From positions 62,001 through 126,000 of the forward strand of contig NZ_LDUE01000048.1 in NCBI RefSeq assembly GCF_001038485.1: a DNA stretch of 64,000 bases, in the 5' to 3' direction. Each line of letters begins with the position of its first letter. Positions within the stretch are counted from its first letter, which is position 1. A model generated the notes under the pieces. That model saw nothing but the letters and a program-made list of their open reading frames with translations, made no database searches and had not been told where the DNA came from. Shown piece by piece: positions 54,604-64,000 of the stretch. The stretch comes from Ornithinibacillus californiensis. GTDB taxonomy: Bacteria; Bacillota; Bacilli; Bacillales; Amphibacillaceae. The translations under genes and the position numbers were made by a program.

Positions 54604-56634
54604 TTATTCACCTTCTTCTTTATATGGAATAATTTGGTCTTCAATCTTTTCATCATCACGCCATACTATAATACGCGCTTCACTATTTCGTTCAATTACT
54701 ACCTCAATTGTTCTCTCTGTATCCTCATAAATATTAAATTGTGTTTGAACAACCGTAATATCCGAATTTACCATGTCCTGCACATAAATCTTAATTTCTT
54801 GAGGAATAGGTTCGCTTTCTGGATTCTCTTCTCCATTTTCAGTTCCACTTTGTTCGGTATCGTCTGCTGTATACTCAATAAATAAAGGCACAGCTCGGGT
54901 TATAAATGGTGGCTCTTCACGCCCCAAGGAAACATATACGTTTACCGTATCATCCTCATTCAGTGTTTCACTTGGTTGGGGATCTTGTCTTATTATCCTT
55001 CCTTCAGGTTCAGTATCAGAATGTTCTTCATGTACTACCATAATCAAGCCTTTTGCTTCTAAATAAGCCTTTGCTTCATCCACAGTAGATCCTACAACAT
55101 TACCAACTTCAACTGGCTCTTTCCCTTTACTAATCTCAAACAGAACTGAAGTCTCACTTGGTACTACTTCTGTATTTGGCTCAGGTCGAATCTGCCTAAC
55201 AATCTCTCCAACTGGACGATCAGAAAATACTTCTTCGGTTCTAATATTCAAAAAGCCTTTTTCGTTTAGTAGTCGCTCTGCATCTCTAAACTGCCTACCC
55301 GTATAATCATCAAATTCCTGTTTTTTCTTACCCTCACTTACATATACAGTAACTGTATGCCCTTCTTTTACGGTTCTTCCAGGTCTAGGATTAGTTTTAA
55401 TGACTTTTCCTTCTTCTATTTCCTCATGTGGTTCATCTTTTCGCTCTACTTTTAAGTTAAGGAGTTCTAATTCTTCTTTAGCATCCTCATATTCAGAGTC
55501 GATAATTTCAGGAATAGTAACGTCCTTAGGTTTTGTTAAACTAGGAACAACAAAAGCAGCAATTAGTGTTCCAGTTAATAGTAGAAAAAGAATTATGGAA
55601 GTTATTAGTAGCTTCTTATTTTTCTTTTTCTTATTATTTAAATTAGAAGGAGGAACTTGTCCATTATTGCCAACTTTTTTCGTTTCTGCATTTGCTTGAT
55701 GGACAATCGTATCTTGATGAATGTTTTGTAATTGGTTTTCCGTGATTATTGGAATAGCCTTTGTTTCCTCCCCAACTTCTGTTGGAGCCGTATATTTTGG
55801 CTCGTCCAACTTTTCAGGAGAAAGAGCAATTTCCAGCGTATCTTCCATTTCATAAACCGTGTTAAATCGATGAAAAGGATCCTTTGCTGTTGCTTTTAAT
55901 ACGATATTTTCAACACTTTGTGGTACATCGGGACTAAATCGTCGTACAGACGGAGTCTCACTTTGTAAGTGTTTAAGGGCAATCGATACGGGTGACTGAC
56001 CAGAAAATGGGAGCCTACCAGTTAGCATCTCAAAGAACACAATCCCTAACGAATAAATATCAGATTTCTTGGTCGCCATTCCACCTCTTGCCTGTTCAGG
56101 TGATAAATAATGTACAGATCCTAAAATTGAATTTGTTTGTGTCAATGAAGTTGCACTCAACGCAACTGCAATTCCAAAATCTGTTACTTTAACATGACCA
56201 TATGTATCAATTAAGATATTCTGAGGCTTAATATCACGATGCACAATCCCGTTCTCATGCGCATGTGCAATTGCTGCTGTGATTTGCTTCATAATTTCAA
56301 TTGCTTCAGGCACATCAATTGGACCATATCGTTGAATAAATTCCTTAAGTGTCATACCATCTACATATTCCATTACCATATATAGAATCTGTTCTTCTTC
56401 ACCTACATCATAGATGGTAACGACATTGGGATGCGATAAACTTGTTGCTGATTGGGCTTCACGGTCAAATCGTGCAATAAATTCTTCATCATTGGCATAT
56501 TCTAATCGTAGTACTTTGATAGCAACGCTACGATCTAAGATGATATCCTTCGCAAGATAAACATCTGCCATTCCACCTCCGCCAATTTTCTCCCTGATTT
56601 GATAACGATCGCTTAGTAGATGACCATTTAGCAC
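54604..56634 (-). CDS. prkC: Serine/threonine protein kinase PrkC with PASTA domains
   Basis: PrkC is a membrane Hanks-type kinase that senses peptidoglycan fragments and controls germination and cell-wall functions. The 676-residue protein has the kinase domain (Lys40; HRD 132-134; DFG 152-154; activation loop with TQTNSILGSVHYLSPEQ), a membrane helix (about 343-368), three PASTA repeats (about 370-575) and a C-terminal Ig-like domain. Translation starts at a GTG ending at 56634, overlapping the prpC stop. Confidence 0.97.
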   Translation of the reverse strand: MLNGHLLSDRYQIREKIGGGGMADVYLAKDIILDRSVAIKVLRLEYANDEEFIARFDREAQSATSLSHPNVVTIYDVGEEEQILYMVMEYVDGMTLKEFIQRYGPIDVPEAIEIMKQITAAIAHAHENGIVHRDIKPQNILIDTYGHVKVTDFGIAVALSATSLTQTNSILGSVHYLSPEQARGGMATKKSDIYSLGIVFFEMLTGRLPFSGQSPVSIALKHLQSETPSVRRFSPDVPQSVENIVLKATAKDPFHRFNTVYEMEDTLEIALSPEKLDEPKYTAPTEVGEETKAIPIITENQLQNIHQDTIVHQANAETKKVGNNGQVPPSNLNNKKKKNKKLLITSIILFLLLTGTLIAAFVVPSLTKPKDVTIPEIIDSEYEDAKEELELLNLKVERKDEPHEEIEEGKVIKTNPRPGRTVKEGHTVTVYVSEGKKKQEFDDYTGRQFRDAERLLNEKGFLNIRTEEVFSDRPVGEIVRQIRPEPNTEVVPSETSVLFEISKGKEPVEVGNVVGSTVDEAKAYLEAKGLIMVVHEEHSDTEPEGRIIRQDPQPSETLNEDDTVNVYVSLGREEPPFITRAVPLFIEYTADDTEQSGTENGEENPESEPIPQEIKIYVQDMVNSDITVVQTQFNIYEDTERTIEVVIERNSEARIIVWRDDEKIEDQIIPYKEEGE

Positions 56635-57389
56635 GAGGCTTCACCTTCTTCCACTGACGTTTCGTGCTGTATAATAATAAGCGAAACATTATCCTCCCCA
56701 CCACGTTCATTTGCCAAATCCACGAGATGCTTCCCAACCTGATCTATTTGATTAGTCGATTTCATAGACTCTTCAAGTTCCCCGTCTAGAACTTTATCTG
56801 TTAATCCATCTGAACATAATAAAAGCTTGTCTCCATCCTCCCAATTTATTGTCTGAATGTCCGCTTCTACCAATTCGCTAGTACCAAGCGCTCGTAAGAC
56901 AACATTTTTTCTTGGATGTACTAGTGCATCATCTTTAGAAATTTGTCCGGATTGCACTAGAGCATTAACTAGAGAGTGGTCTTCTGTAATTTGCTTGAAG
57001 CTATATTCATTAAATAAATAACATCTGCTATCACCTATGTGAGCAACAGTTATAAAATCCTCTGTACAAACGGCGACCACAATTGTTGTCCCCATGCCTT
57101 GACACTCAGCCTTCTCTTTTGAACGTTGAAAGATGGAAGAATTCGCTTCAATTAATGCTTTTTCTAGCCACTCTTCTGCTTCCTCAGGGGATGTAACGCC
57201 ATTATTTATCCGCCACTTCTCCTCCAGGATCGTGGTTGCCATTTCACTAGCAACATCTCCAGCCTGGTGTCCTCCCATACCATCAGCAATTATTGCTAAA
57301 TACTGATCATGATTATTGGAAAATATTCCACCAGAATCTTCATTGTGACTTCTTACTTGACCACGATCCGTCAAAAAATGTCCTTCCAT
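56628..57389 (-). CDS. prpC: PP2C-type protein phosphatase PrpC (Stp)
   Basis: PrpC dephosphorylates PrkC and its targets. The 253-residue protein has the PP2C motifs: DRGQVRSHNEDS at the N-terminus, metal-binding DGMGGH (36-41), GTTIVVA, HIGDSRCYLF, LLLCSDGLTDKV and GGEDNVSLIII. It overlaps prkC, so kinase and phosphatase are made together. In B. subtilis rlmN lies just upstream; it is not here. Confidence 0.97.
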   Translation of the reverse strand: MEGHFLTDRGQVRSHNEDSGGIFSNNHDQYLAIIADGMGGHQAGDVASEMATTILEEKWRINNGVTSPEEAEEWLEKALIEANSSIFQRSKEKAECQGMGTTIVVAVCTEDFITVAHIGDSRCYLFNEYSFKQITEDHSLVNALVQSGQISKDDALVHPRKNVVLRALGTSELVEADIQTINWEDGDKLLLCSDGLTDKVLDGELEESMKSTNQIDQVGKHLVDLANERGGEDNVSLIIIQHETSVEEGEASC

Positions 57390-57437
57390 ACAACCACCCC
57401 TTATCCGAGCATCACTGTTTTTATATAAGTATTACAC

Positions 57438-57475
57438 AAAATACCAGATAAGAATATCCTTTTTCTGGTATTTTT
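57438..57475 (-). terminator. Hairpin after rsmB
   Basis: Minus-strand AAATACCAGA / TCTGGTATTT stem with a 15-base loop and TTTTGTG tail, just after the rsmB stop and in the place where rlmN would begin. It is a moderate terminator. Confidence 0.65.
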
Positions 57476-57480
57476 AATAT

Positions 57481-58830
57481 TTAAGTTTGCCTTATTAATC
57501 TTGTCAAGAAAAAGCCATCTGTTTGATAAGTCTGAGGAAAAAGTTGAAACCCATATTCTGTAATACCGCTAGATTCCTTTAGTTCTTTAGGTAACTCACT
57601 AAAGAGATTCTTATCAACCGCGTAATTAGGATTTTTCTTTAAAAAATCCTGTACCACTTCTTCATTTTCAATAGGATCTACCGTACATGTACTATACATT
57701 AATAATCCACCGCGTTTTAGTAATGGAGCAATGGTTGTAAGAATATCTTTCTGGATTTCTGACAATCTTTCAATATCAGCTAAAGTTTTATTGTATTTTA
57801 TATCTGGCTTACCACGCATGACCCCTAGTCCCGAGCATGGGGCATCAACCAGAATTCGGTCAAAGGATTCTGCTTGATAGCGCTCTGTTAATTTTCTTGC
57901 ATCCATTTCCTCTGCATCTATAATGGTTAGATTTAAATCCTTCGCTTTATCTTGAATAAGTTTGATTTTTTTCTTATGTAAATCATGCGCATGAACAACG
58001 CCTTCATTTTCCATTTTTTCAGCGATGTGTGTCGCTTTTCCTCCCGGAGCACTGCAAGCATCCAAAACGGTATCTCCCGGGCGCACATCAATCATTTCAC
58101 CAACTAACATAGAGCTCTGATCCTGAATAGTTAATAAACCTTTTTCAAACAAAGCAGACCTTAAAATATTTCCTTTTTCTATGAGAATACCTTGCTCGGA
58201 AAAAATGGAAGGAGACACTTCATAACCCTCCTGTTCTAACTGGTTTATTGCTTCTTCTCTAGAAATTTTCATTGGTTGAATACGTACAGACATTGGCTTA
58301 TGTTGTAGGTTTGCTTCACACATTTCTTTCGTAACTTCATAGCCATAATGGTCTATCCAACGCTTTACTAGCCATTCTGGGTGGCTAGTTTCTATACTTA
58401 GACGCTTGACTTGGTCATCTATTTTACTTATTTCCGGAACACCTTCACGTTGAATCTTTCTTAGTACTGCATTAACTAAAGAAGCAATTCCCTTATGCCC
58501 TCGCTTTTTGGCAATTTCTACAGCCTCATGAATGATTGCATGGTCAGGTACTTTATCTAAGTAGACCATTTGGTAAATTGACATACGCAGCAACATACGC
58601 ACCCAAGGGGCAATTTGTTTCTTCTGGTTAATAAAATGATCGATATAATAATCTAACGTCATCTTACGCTGAATGGTCCCATAAACAATCTCTGTCAATA
58701 AACCTTCATCTTTGGGGGAGATTTTTTTTGACTGTATTTCATGATTAATTAGCAGATGGCTATAACCGCTATCCTGCTCAATTCGAAGCAATAAATCAAT
58801 AATTGTATTTCTAAGAAGATATTTACTCAT
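57481..58830 (-). CDS. rsmB: 16S rRNA (cytosine967-C5)-methyltransferase RsmB (Sun)
   Basis: RsmB methylates C967 of 16S rRNA. The 449-residue protein has an N-terminal NusB-like domain (1-130) and a C-terminal SAM methyltransferase with VLDACSAPGGKATHIAE (about 255-271), catalytic VDAPCSGLGVMRGKPD and YSTCTVDPIENEEVV. Length is normal. It starts two bases after the fmt stop. Confidence 0.97.
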   Translation of the reverse strand: MSKYLLRNTIIDLLLRIEQDSGYSHLLINHEIQSKKISPKDEGLLTEIVYGTIQRKMTLDYYIDHFINQKKQIAPWVRMLLRMSIYQMVYLDKVPDHAIIHEAVEIAKKRGHKGIASLVNAVLRKIQREGVPEISKIDDQVKRLSIETSHPEWLVKRWIDHYGYEVTKEMCEANLQHKPMSVRIQPMKISREEAINQLEQEGYEVSPSIFSEQGILIEKGNILRSALFEKGLLTIQDQSSMLVGEMIDVRPGDTVLDACSAPGGKATHIAEKMENEGVVHAHDLHKKKIKLIQDKAKDLNLTIIDAEEMDARKLTERYQAESFDRILVDAPCSGLGVMRGKPDIKYNKTLADIERLSEIQKDILTTIAPLLKRGGLLMYSTCTVDPIENEEVVQDFLKKNPNYAVDKNLFSELPKELKESSGITEYGFQLFPQTYQTDGFFLTRLIRQT

Positions 58831-58832
58831 TA

Positions 58833-59774
58833 TTATTCACCCATTTTAGTACCGATTTGAATTCTATCACTTGATCCTTGTAGATAGTCCTTTACGGTCA
58901 TTCTTTTTTTTCCCGCAGGTTGAATCTCTGTTAGCCTGATGCCTTTCCCATTTCCACAGGTAACAATAAATGCTGCATCATTCTCTTTCTCAACAACTTC
59001 ACCTGGTTCTCCTTGAAGGTCCTGTTCAACCGGTTCACCCCACCAAATCTTCATCGTTTGGTTTTGATAAGTTGTAAAAGCAACAGGCCAAGGGTGTAAA
59101 CCGCGTATTTGGTTGTATATCTCTCTATGTGTACGATTCCAATCAATTTTTTCTTGTTCACGCTTAATGTTAGAAGCAAAAGTAGCCTTTGCGTCATCCT
59201 GTTTAGTAGGAGTTATTTCCCCGTTAAACAGTTTAGGTAATGTTTCTAAAAGTAACTGTGAACCTACAGCAGATAATTTATTATGCATCGACCCAACGTG
59301 GTCGTTCTCTTCAATTGGAATGCTTCTTTGTGTCAGGATATCCCCAGCATCTAGTTTTTCAACCATATACATAATTGTAATACCTGTCTCTTTTTTACCT
59401 TCCATAATTGCATAATGTATAGGAGCTCCACCTCGTAATTCTGGAAGTAATGATGCATGGACATTAATACATCCATACTTTGGTCCATCCAATAATTCGT
59501 TAGGTAGGATTTGTCCATAAGCAGCTGTTACGATGATATCAGGATTATAGTCCAAAATCTCTTGATACTCATCTCTGATTTTTTCCGGCTGATATACTGG
59601 AATTCCATGTAGCTCTGCCTCGACCTTTACAGGAGGTGGAGTAATTATTTTCTTTCTTCCTTTTGGTCGATCTGGTTGTGTAACTACTAATACTACTTCA
59701 TAACTTGAAGATACTAATTTATTTAAAATAGGAACCGAGAAATCTGGTGTTCCCATAAATACAATCCGCTTCAT
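58833..59774 (-). CDS. fmt: Methionyl-tRNA formyltransferase
   Basis: Fmt formylates initiator Met-tRNA. The 313-residue protein begins [20 protein letters not shown], has the catalytic [20 protein letters not shown] and the DAGDIL motif, and a C-terminal OB-like domain. In many Firmicutes def (peptide deformylase) directly precedes fmt; here only 15 bases separate fmt from priA. Confidence 0.97.
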   Translation of the reverse strand: MKRIVFMGTPDFSVPILNKLVSSSYEVVLVVTQPDRPKGRKKIITPPPVKVEAELHGIPVYQPEKIRDEYQEILDYNPDIIVTAAYGQILPNELLDGPKYGCINVHASLLPELRGGAPIHYAIMEGKKETGITIMYMVEKLDAGDILTQRSIPIEENDHVGSMHNKLSAVGSQLLLETLPKLFNGEITPTKQDDAKATFASNIKREQEKIDWNRTHREIYNQIRGLHPWPVAFTTYQNQTMKIWWGEPVEQDLQGEPGEVVEKENDAAFIVTCGNGKGIRLTEIQPAGKKRMTVKDYLQGSSDRIQIGTKMGE

Positions 59775-59789
59775 CTAAATACCTTCTTT

Positions 59790-62198
59790 CTACATAAGGT
59801 GATATGGTTGCATATCAACAGTAATTAATATGTCCTCTTTTCGTACTTCTTCTGCAAATTGATCGATAATCTTCTTGACGTATTTTCGAAGATTAGGTTC
59901 ATTTTTGTATTTTATCATGCATTGATAGCGATATCTATCTTTCATCCTTGAAATTGGTGAAGGGGTTGGACCGAGCACGACCGTATCGTCACCGACAACC
60001 TTCAACAGTAATTGTACAATTCGTTGTGTTATTTGTACGACTTTTAAATGATTAGGATGTGAGACGGTAATTAATGCTAAATATACGTAAGGCGGGTATC
60101 GGAAAGTCTTCCTAATTTGCATTTCACGTAGAAAGAATTGGTTAAAGTCGTAATCACTTGCTAATTGAATACTATAATGTTCTGGTGTATAGGTTTGAAC
60201 AATGACTTTACCAGGTAATTCATGTCTTCCTGCTCTCCCACTAACTTGGGTTAATAGTTGAAAGGTTTTCTCACTCGAGCGAAAATCAGGCAAATGTAAC
60301 ATCGAGTCAGCAGTTAATACACCAACTAATGTAACATTAGCAAAATCGAGTCCTTTTGCTATCATCTGTGTTCCCAATAAAATTTCCGCTTCTTTGTTTG
60401 CAAATTTCTTCAATAACTTTTCATGTGCGCCTTTTTTTCTAGTTGTATCCACGTCCATCCGTATAACACGGGCATGTGGCATGAGTTGCTGTAAGGATTC
60501 CTCCACACGCTGGGTACCAGTACCAAAATAGCGAATGGAGTCGCTATTACATTCTGGGCATTGCATAGGCATAGGCTCTTCATATGAACAGTAATGACAT
60601 TTTAGGTGATTCGATTGCTTATGATAAGTAAGAGCGATATCACAATGTGGACATTGTTTTACATGTCCACATTCTCTACACATAACAAACGTAGAATATC
60701 CTCTTCTATTTAGTAATAAAACAATCTGTTCACCGCGTTCCATAGCACTTTCCATACTTTCCTTTAAAGCCATAGAAAACATGGAACGATTTCCACTATG
60801 TAACTCGTCTCGCATATCAACGATTTCTACTTTTGGCATCGCATTCTCATTGGTTCGCTTGTCCAGTGTTGTTAGTTTATAGACTCCTTTTTGAGCCCGT
60901 GCGTATGATTCAAGTGTTGGAGTTGCACTTCCTAATACAATTGGGCAGTTATGATATTGGCCACGTTTAATTGCAATATCTCTAGCATGATACCTCGGTT
61001 GATCCTCTTGCTTATATGTCGTTTCATGCTCTTCATCAATTATAATGATACCGAGATTCTCAAAGGGAGCAAAAATAGCAGACCTTGCACCTACTACTAC
61101 ACTAACCTGTTTAGCTTGAATTTTTCTCCACTCATCAAACTTCTCTCCATTAGAAAGGGCACTATGCATTACTGCAACTTGATTACCAAAACGACCTTTA
61201 AACCGATTTACCATTTGAGGAGTCAGAGCAATCTCAGGTACTAAAACAATTGCCTCTTTTCCCTGCTTTATTACTTCTTGTATAGCTTGCAAATAGATTT
61301 CCGTCTTCCCACTACCAGTAACTCCATGAACCAAAATCACATCATGTTCAACTTGGTTCACCTTTTCAACAATTGGTTGTAATGCTAATTCCTGCTGTTC
61401 CGTTAATTTTAAAGGCTCCGTTCTTTCAAAAGCTTCCTCATCATAAGGATTACGATATACTTCTTTTTTATACTCTTTTAATAGTTCTTTCTCTAGAAGA
61501 GCTTTAATAACCGTTCGATTCGAATTTGTTAATTTAAATAATTTACTCTGCTCAATTTGTTCTGGAAATTGAATGAAGAAGGATAGTACTTGCCTTTGTT
61601 TTTTAGCGTTTTGTGGTAAATCTAGCAAAGCCTCTTCTAATAAATAGCTATCCTTATTAGGTTCAATTATCGTAATTAACTTCTTTGTAATCTTTGATTT
61701 CACAAGATACTCAATAGATATAGAAGTGTCATGAATAGCCTTCTGCAACTTAGAATATGGAACCTGAGACTGTTCAAATTCTTCAAAGCTTATGACATCT
61801 CTACCTGCAAACAAATATTCCAATTCGTCTGCCAACGGTTCTTGGATATTTCTTACGAGTTCTTTTTTATATTGTGCCTTTAATACTTGCGGTAACATCG
61901 CCTGATAGGCTGTTATGTACATCGTTAACGTATCTTCTGCAACCCATTTTCCAAGTTCGAGTAATTCCTTTGTAAGCACTGGTTGAATGTCTAATACTTC
62001 AATAATAGATTTTAATTTATCAAATTCAGAAGTATCCTTTATCCCAACAACAAATCCTGTTATTTTCCTAGGCCCAAATGGTACTACCACACGCATTCCC
62101 ATGGTTAATATTTCTTTGAACCGTTCTGGAATAATATAATCAAATGTTTGATTGATGGACTTCGCTTGAACATCAACAATAACACTAGCTATACTCAC
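59790..62198 (-). CDS. priA: Primosomal protein PriA (replication restart helicase)
   Basis: PriA restarts replication at stalled forks. The 802-residue protein has an N-terminal 3'-end-binding domain (SIASVIVDVQAKSINQTFDY), Walker A GVTGSGKTEIYL (about 290-301), DEEH box, and the paired zinc-binding CRECGHVKQCPHCD and CHYCSY, CPECNS motifs, then the C-terminal helicase core (GTQMIAKGLDFANVTLVGVL). The start is a GTG ending at 62198 that overlaps the coaBC stop. Confidence 0.96.
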   Translation of the reverse strand: MSIASVIVDVQAKSINQTFDYIIPERFKEILTMGMRVVVPFGPRKITGFVVGIKDTSEFDKLKSIIEVLDIQPVLTKELLELGKWVAEDTLTMYITAYQAMLPQVLKAQYKKELVRNIQEPLADELEYLFAGRDVISFEEFEQSQVPYSKLQKAIHDTSISIEYLVKSKITKKLITIIEPNKDSYLLEEALLDLPQNAKKQRQVLSFFIQFPEQIEQSKLFKLTNSNRTVIKALLEKELLKEYKKEVYRNPYDEEAFERTEPLKLTEQQELALQPIVEKVNQVEHDVILVHGVTGSGKTEIYLQAIQEVIKQGKEAIVLVPEIALTPQMVNRFKGRFGNQVAVMHSALSNGEKFDEWRKIQAKQVSVVVGARSAIFAPFENLGIIIIDEEHETTYKQEDQPRYHARDIAIKRGQYHNCPIVLGSATPTLESYARAQKGVYKLTTLDKRTNENAMPKVEIVDMRDELHSGNRSMFSMALKESMESAMERGEQIVLLLNRRGYSTFVMCRECGHVKQCPHCDIALTYHKQSNHLKCHYCSYEEPMPMQCPECNSDSIRYFGTGTQRVEESLQQLMPHARVIRMDVDTTRKKGAHEKLLKKFANKEAEILLGTQMIAKGLDFANVTLVGVLTADSMLHLPDFRSSEKTFQLLTQVSGRAGRHELPGKVIVQTYTPEHYSIQLASDYDFNQFFLREMQIRKTFRYPPYVYLALITVSHPNHLKVVQITQRIVQLLLKVVGDDTVVLGPTPSPISRMKDRYRYQCMIKYKNEPNLRKYVKKIIDQFAEEVRKEDILITVDMQPYHLM

Positions 62199-63400
62199 GC
62201 CTTCTCATCCTTCATATCTTGTAAAATAAGTTTAAATAGTTCATTGGCTACTTCCTTTTTTGATGCTTGTGGAATATCGTGTTGTTCCAATTCTCTATTT
62301 ACATACGTCACAATATTTGTATCACTACCAAATCCAGCACCTTCCTGCGCAACATTATTGATAACAATTGCATCAAGATTCTTGCGCTTCAGTTTTTCCG
62401 TACCATACTCTATTGGGTTTTGTGTTTCTGCAGCGAATCCGACTAGAAACTGATTTGTCTTCCTATTACCTAGCGCTTTTAAAATATCTTGGGTTCTCTC
62501 AAGCTCTATTTGTAGTGCTCCGTCTTGCTTTTTCATTTTTTCATCATACGTTATCTTAGGACGATAATCTGCTACTGCTGCGGCTTTAATAACTATATCT
62601 TGGTTAGGGAAATTATCTGTCATGGCTTCATACATTTCTTGTGCAGTAGTGACATTAATTAGCTTAATTCCAACAGTTGGATTCTTAAGATCTACCGGTC
62701 CTGAAACTAACGTAACATCCGCTCCAAGCTCATAGGCGGCTTCTGCTAATTTATACCCCATCTTTCCCGTAGACCGATTGGAAAAGAACCGTACAGGATC
62801 AATTCTTTCTCTTGTAGGACCTGCAGAAATCAATACTTTCTTACCAGCTAATAGCTGACGATTACCTTGGTGTGTTTTTATCACGTCAATAATCGTTTCT
62901 GGTTCCTCTAATCTTCCTTTGCCCACCCATCCACAAGCAAGGTAACCTGCTCCAGGTTCAATAAAATGATAGCCAAAGTCAGCTAATACTTGCATATTCT
63001 TTATAACCGCTGGATGTTCATACATGTTCACATTCATTGCAGGTGCAATATACACAACCGCTTTTGTAGCTAGAATAATTGTAGAAACTATATCATCGGC
63101 TATACCATTAGCAACTTTTCCAATTATGTTTGCTGTTGCTGGTGCTAATAAGAATATGTCTGCCCAATCAGCTAAATCGATATGAGCGATTTTTTCCGGA
63201 TCCTTCTCATCAAATGTATCCGTATATACTGGGTTTCGTGATAATGCTTGAAAAGTAAGTGGTGATACAAACTTTGATGCTGATTCAGTCATAATTACCT
63301 TTACATTAGCGCCCTGTTGGGTTAATTTACTTGTTAATGCACATGCTTTATATGCAGCGATGCCACCTGTTACGGCAAGCAGAACATTTTTATTTTGCAT
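62195..63400 (-). CDS. coaBC: Bifunctional phosphopantothenoylcysteine decarboxylase/synthetase CoaBC
   Basis: CoaBC makes 4'-phosphopantetheine from phosphopantothenate and cysteine in CoA synthesis. The 401-residue fusion has the N-terminal FMN-dependent CoaC domain (LLAVTGGIAAYKACALTSKL; PAMNVNMYEHPA) and the C-terminal CoaB domain (VLISAGPTRERIDPVRFFSN; AAVADYRPK). It is coupled by overlap to priA and preceded by the rpoZ terminator. Confidence 0.97.
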   Translation of the reverse strand: MQNKNVLLAVTGGIAAYKACALTSKLTQQGANVKVIMTESASKFVSPLTFQALSRNPVYTDTFDEKDPEKIAHIDLADWADIFLLAPATANIIGKVANGIADDIVSTIILATKAVVYIAPAMNVNMYEHPAVIKNMQVLADFGYHFIEPGAGYLACGWVGKGRLEEPETIIDVIKTHQGNRQLLAGKKVLISAGPTRERIDPVRFFSNRSTGKMGYKLAEAAYELGADVTLVSGPVDLKNPTVGIKLINVTTAQEMYEAMTDNFPNQDIVIKAAAVADYRPKITYDEKMKKQDGALQIELERTQDILKALGNRKTNQFLVGFAAETQNPIEYGTEKLKRKNLDAIVINNVAQEGAGFGSDTNIVTYVNRELEQHDIPQASKKEVANELFKLILQDMKDEKA

Positions 63401-63454
63401 AATACAAACACCCTTCTAGTAATAAATCTTCTAGTCTAGTTATACCATAATTTA

Positions 63455-63497
63455 CAAATAAAAAATAATCCCTTACATTCTAAGATGCAAGGGATTT
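63455..63497 (-). terminator. Terminator after rpoZ
   Basis: Stem AATCCCTTGCAT / ATGTAAGGGATT (minus strand, one wobble) with a CTTAGA loop and a following ATTTTTTATTT tail, 8 bases after the rpoZ stop. Confidence 0.9.
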
Positions 63498-63504
63498 ACT
63501 ACTT

Positions 63505-63705
63505 TTATTGGTCTTCTTCTAATTTAAGTTCGTTTGCAGCGATTTCTTCTAGTGCCATACCAACATACTTATGAGACTTTGGATTTTCAATTCGAAGATT
63601 GTTAACCTCACGTAATTGTCTTGCCCTCTTTGCCGAAAGTGTGACAAGTGAATATTTCGATCTAATTTTTTCTTGTAACTGGTCAATTGATGGTTCTAAC
63701 ATCAT
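63505..63705 (-). CDS. rpoZ: RNA polymerase omega subunit
   Basis: Omega promotes assembly of RNA polymerase. The 66-residue product has [32 protein letters not shown] and [17 protein letters not shown], the family pattern. Its first ATG overlaps the gmk stop (ATGA), so the two genes are translationally coupled; the second ATG is an alternative start. Confidence 0.96.
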   Translation of the reverse strand: MMLEPSIDQLQEKIRSKYSLVTLSAKRARQLREVNNLRIENPKSHKYVGMALEEIAANELKLEEDQ

Positions 63706-64000
63706 GATAATTCATCCTCCAATAACTTTTTATATTGTGCGGCGATGCGTTCTCGCTTGCAATGTTCACTTTGTATAATAGATTGTATTCTAGCAACTGC
63801 TTGCTCCACATCATCATTAACCACGACATAGTCGTACGCATCCATCATTTCTATTTCATTGCGTGCTTCTTTTAATCGATTGAGTATAACTTCTTCATTT
63901 TCAGTTCCACGATTAACAATTCGGTTCTTTAGTTCCTCTAAACTAGGAGGGAACAAAAAGATAAAAACACCTTCTGGGAAGTTCTTCTTTACTTGCATAG
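63702..64000 (-). CDS. gmk: Guanylate kinase, C-terminal part (cut by window edge)
   Basis: Gmk phosphorylates GMP to GDP. Only about 99 C-terminal residues are inside the window: [56 protein letters not shown] and [20 protein letters not shown] match the lid and C-terminal region of bacterial guanylate kinases. The P-loop and start lie beyond the right edge. It precedes rpoZ as in other Bacillaceae. Confidence 0.95.
   Translation of the reverse strand, partial: MQVKKNFPEGVFIFLFPPSLEELKNRIVNRGTENEEVILNRLKEARNEIEMMDAYDYVVVNDDVEQAVARIQSIIQSEHCKRERIAAQYKKLLEDELS

Noticed and set aside
56528-56737. Minus-strand frame across the prpC-prkC junction as a separate gene
   Set aside because: It is an alternate-frame reading of the two overlapping genes, with no family pattern.
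1-64000. Prophage, insertion sequence, CRISPR array, tRNA or rRNA genes
   Set aside because: No transposase, integrase (other than the housekeeping XerC), phage structural gene, regular spaced repeat, cloverleaf or rRNA sequence was recognised.

Overview
The window is a low-GC Firmicutes chromosome, almost certainly a motile, endospore-forming member of the Bacillaceae. Gene order follows the Bacillus subtilis block that runs from gmk-rpoZ-priA to the fla/che operon, read here backwards, so nearly everything is on the minus strand. SpoVM, PrkC/PrpC, CodY, FapR and the SucCD-TopA-XerC-HslVU-CodY order support this. The protein flavour (AT-rich, many Asp/Glu/Asn) recalls the Oceanobacillus/Virgibacillus side of the family, but the species cannot be fixed from sequence reading alone.

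Reading in the direction of transcription (right to left): (a) 64000-52400, housekeeping: gmk (cut by the window edge), rpoZ, coaBC, priA, fmt, rsmB, prpC, prkC, rsgA, rpe, thiN and the tiny sporulation gene spoVM. (b) 52210-46300: a GC-rich palindromic repeat, rpmB (+), yloU, the DhaL-type kinase gene fakA/yloV, a divergent NCS2 permease (+) and sdaAB-sdaAA. (c) 46270-39850: recG, then the FapR-controlled lipid genes fapR-plsX-fabD-fabG-acpP, and rnc. (d) 39800-28200: a DUF1128 gene (+), smc, ftsY, ylxM-ffh, a second copy of the repeat, rpsP-khpA-ylqD-rimM-trmD, rplS with its own promoter and L19-type leader, lepB and rbgA. (e) 28130-19800: rnhB, a FliK-like/FlhB-C-like gene pair, sucCD, dprA and topA. 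(f) 19380-15680: xerC-hslV-hslU-codY, closed by a 40-bp perfect palindrome acting as terminator. (g) 15325-1: the flagellar operon flgB-flgC-fliE-fliFGHIJ-ylxF-fliK-flgD-(TIGR02530)-flgG-flbD-fliL-fliM-fliY-cheY-fliO-fliP-fliQ-fliR, with fliR cut by the left edge.

The genes form a growth-and-envelope core (translation, SRP secretion, SMC, lipid synthesis, Ser/Thr phosphorylation, TCA cycle) beside the motility operon, with CodY between them as a nutrient sensor. I see no prophage, insertion sequence, CRISPR array, rRNA or tRNA gene.

Most worth a second look: a two-member family of long GC-rich palindromic repeats, one carrying two extra inserts that partly complement each other; three gaps in the expected gene order (trmFO, rlmN and def are absent from their usual places); an RbgA GTPase whose G4 motif has Met instead of Asn; a FapR operator over the fapR promoter; the FliK-like/FlhB-C-like pair next to sucC; an NCS2 permease with altered substrate motifs; and a hairpin over the start region of flbD. 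I did not find strong evidence of a wholly new system.
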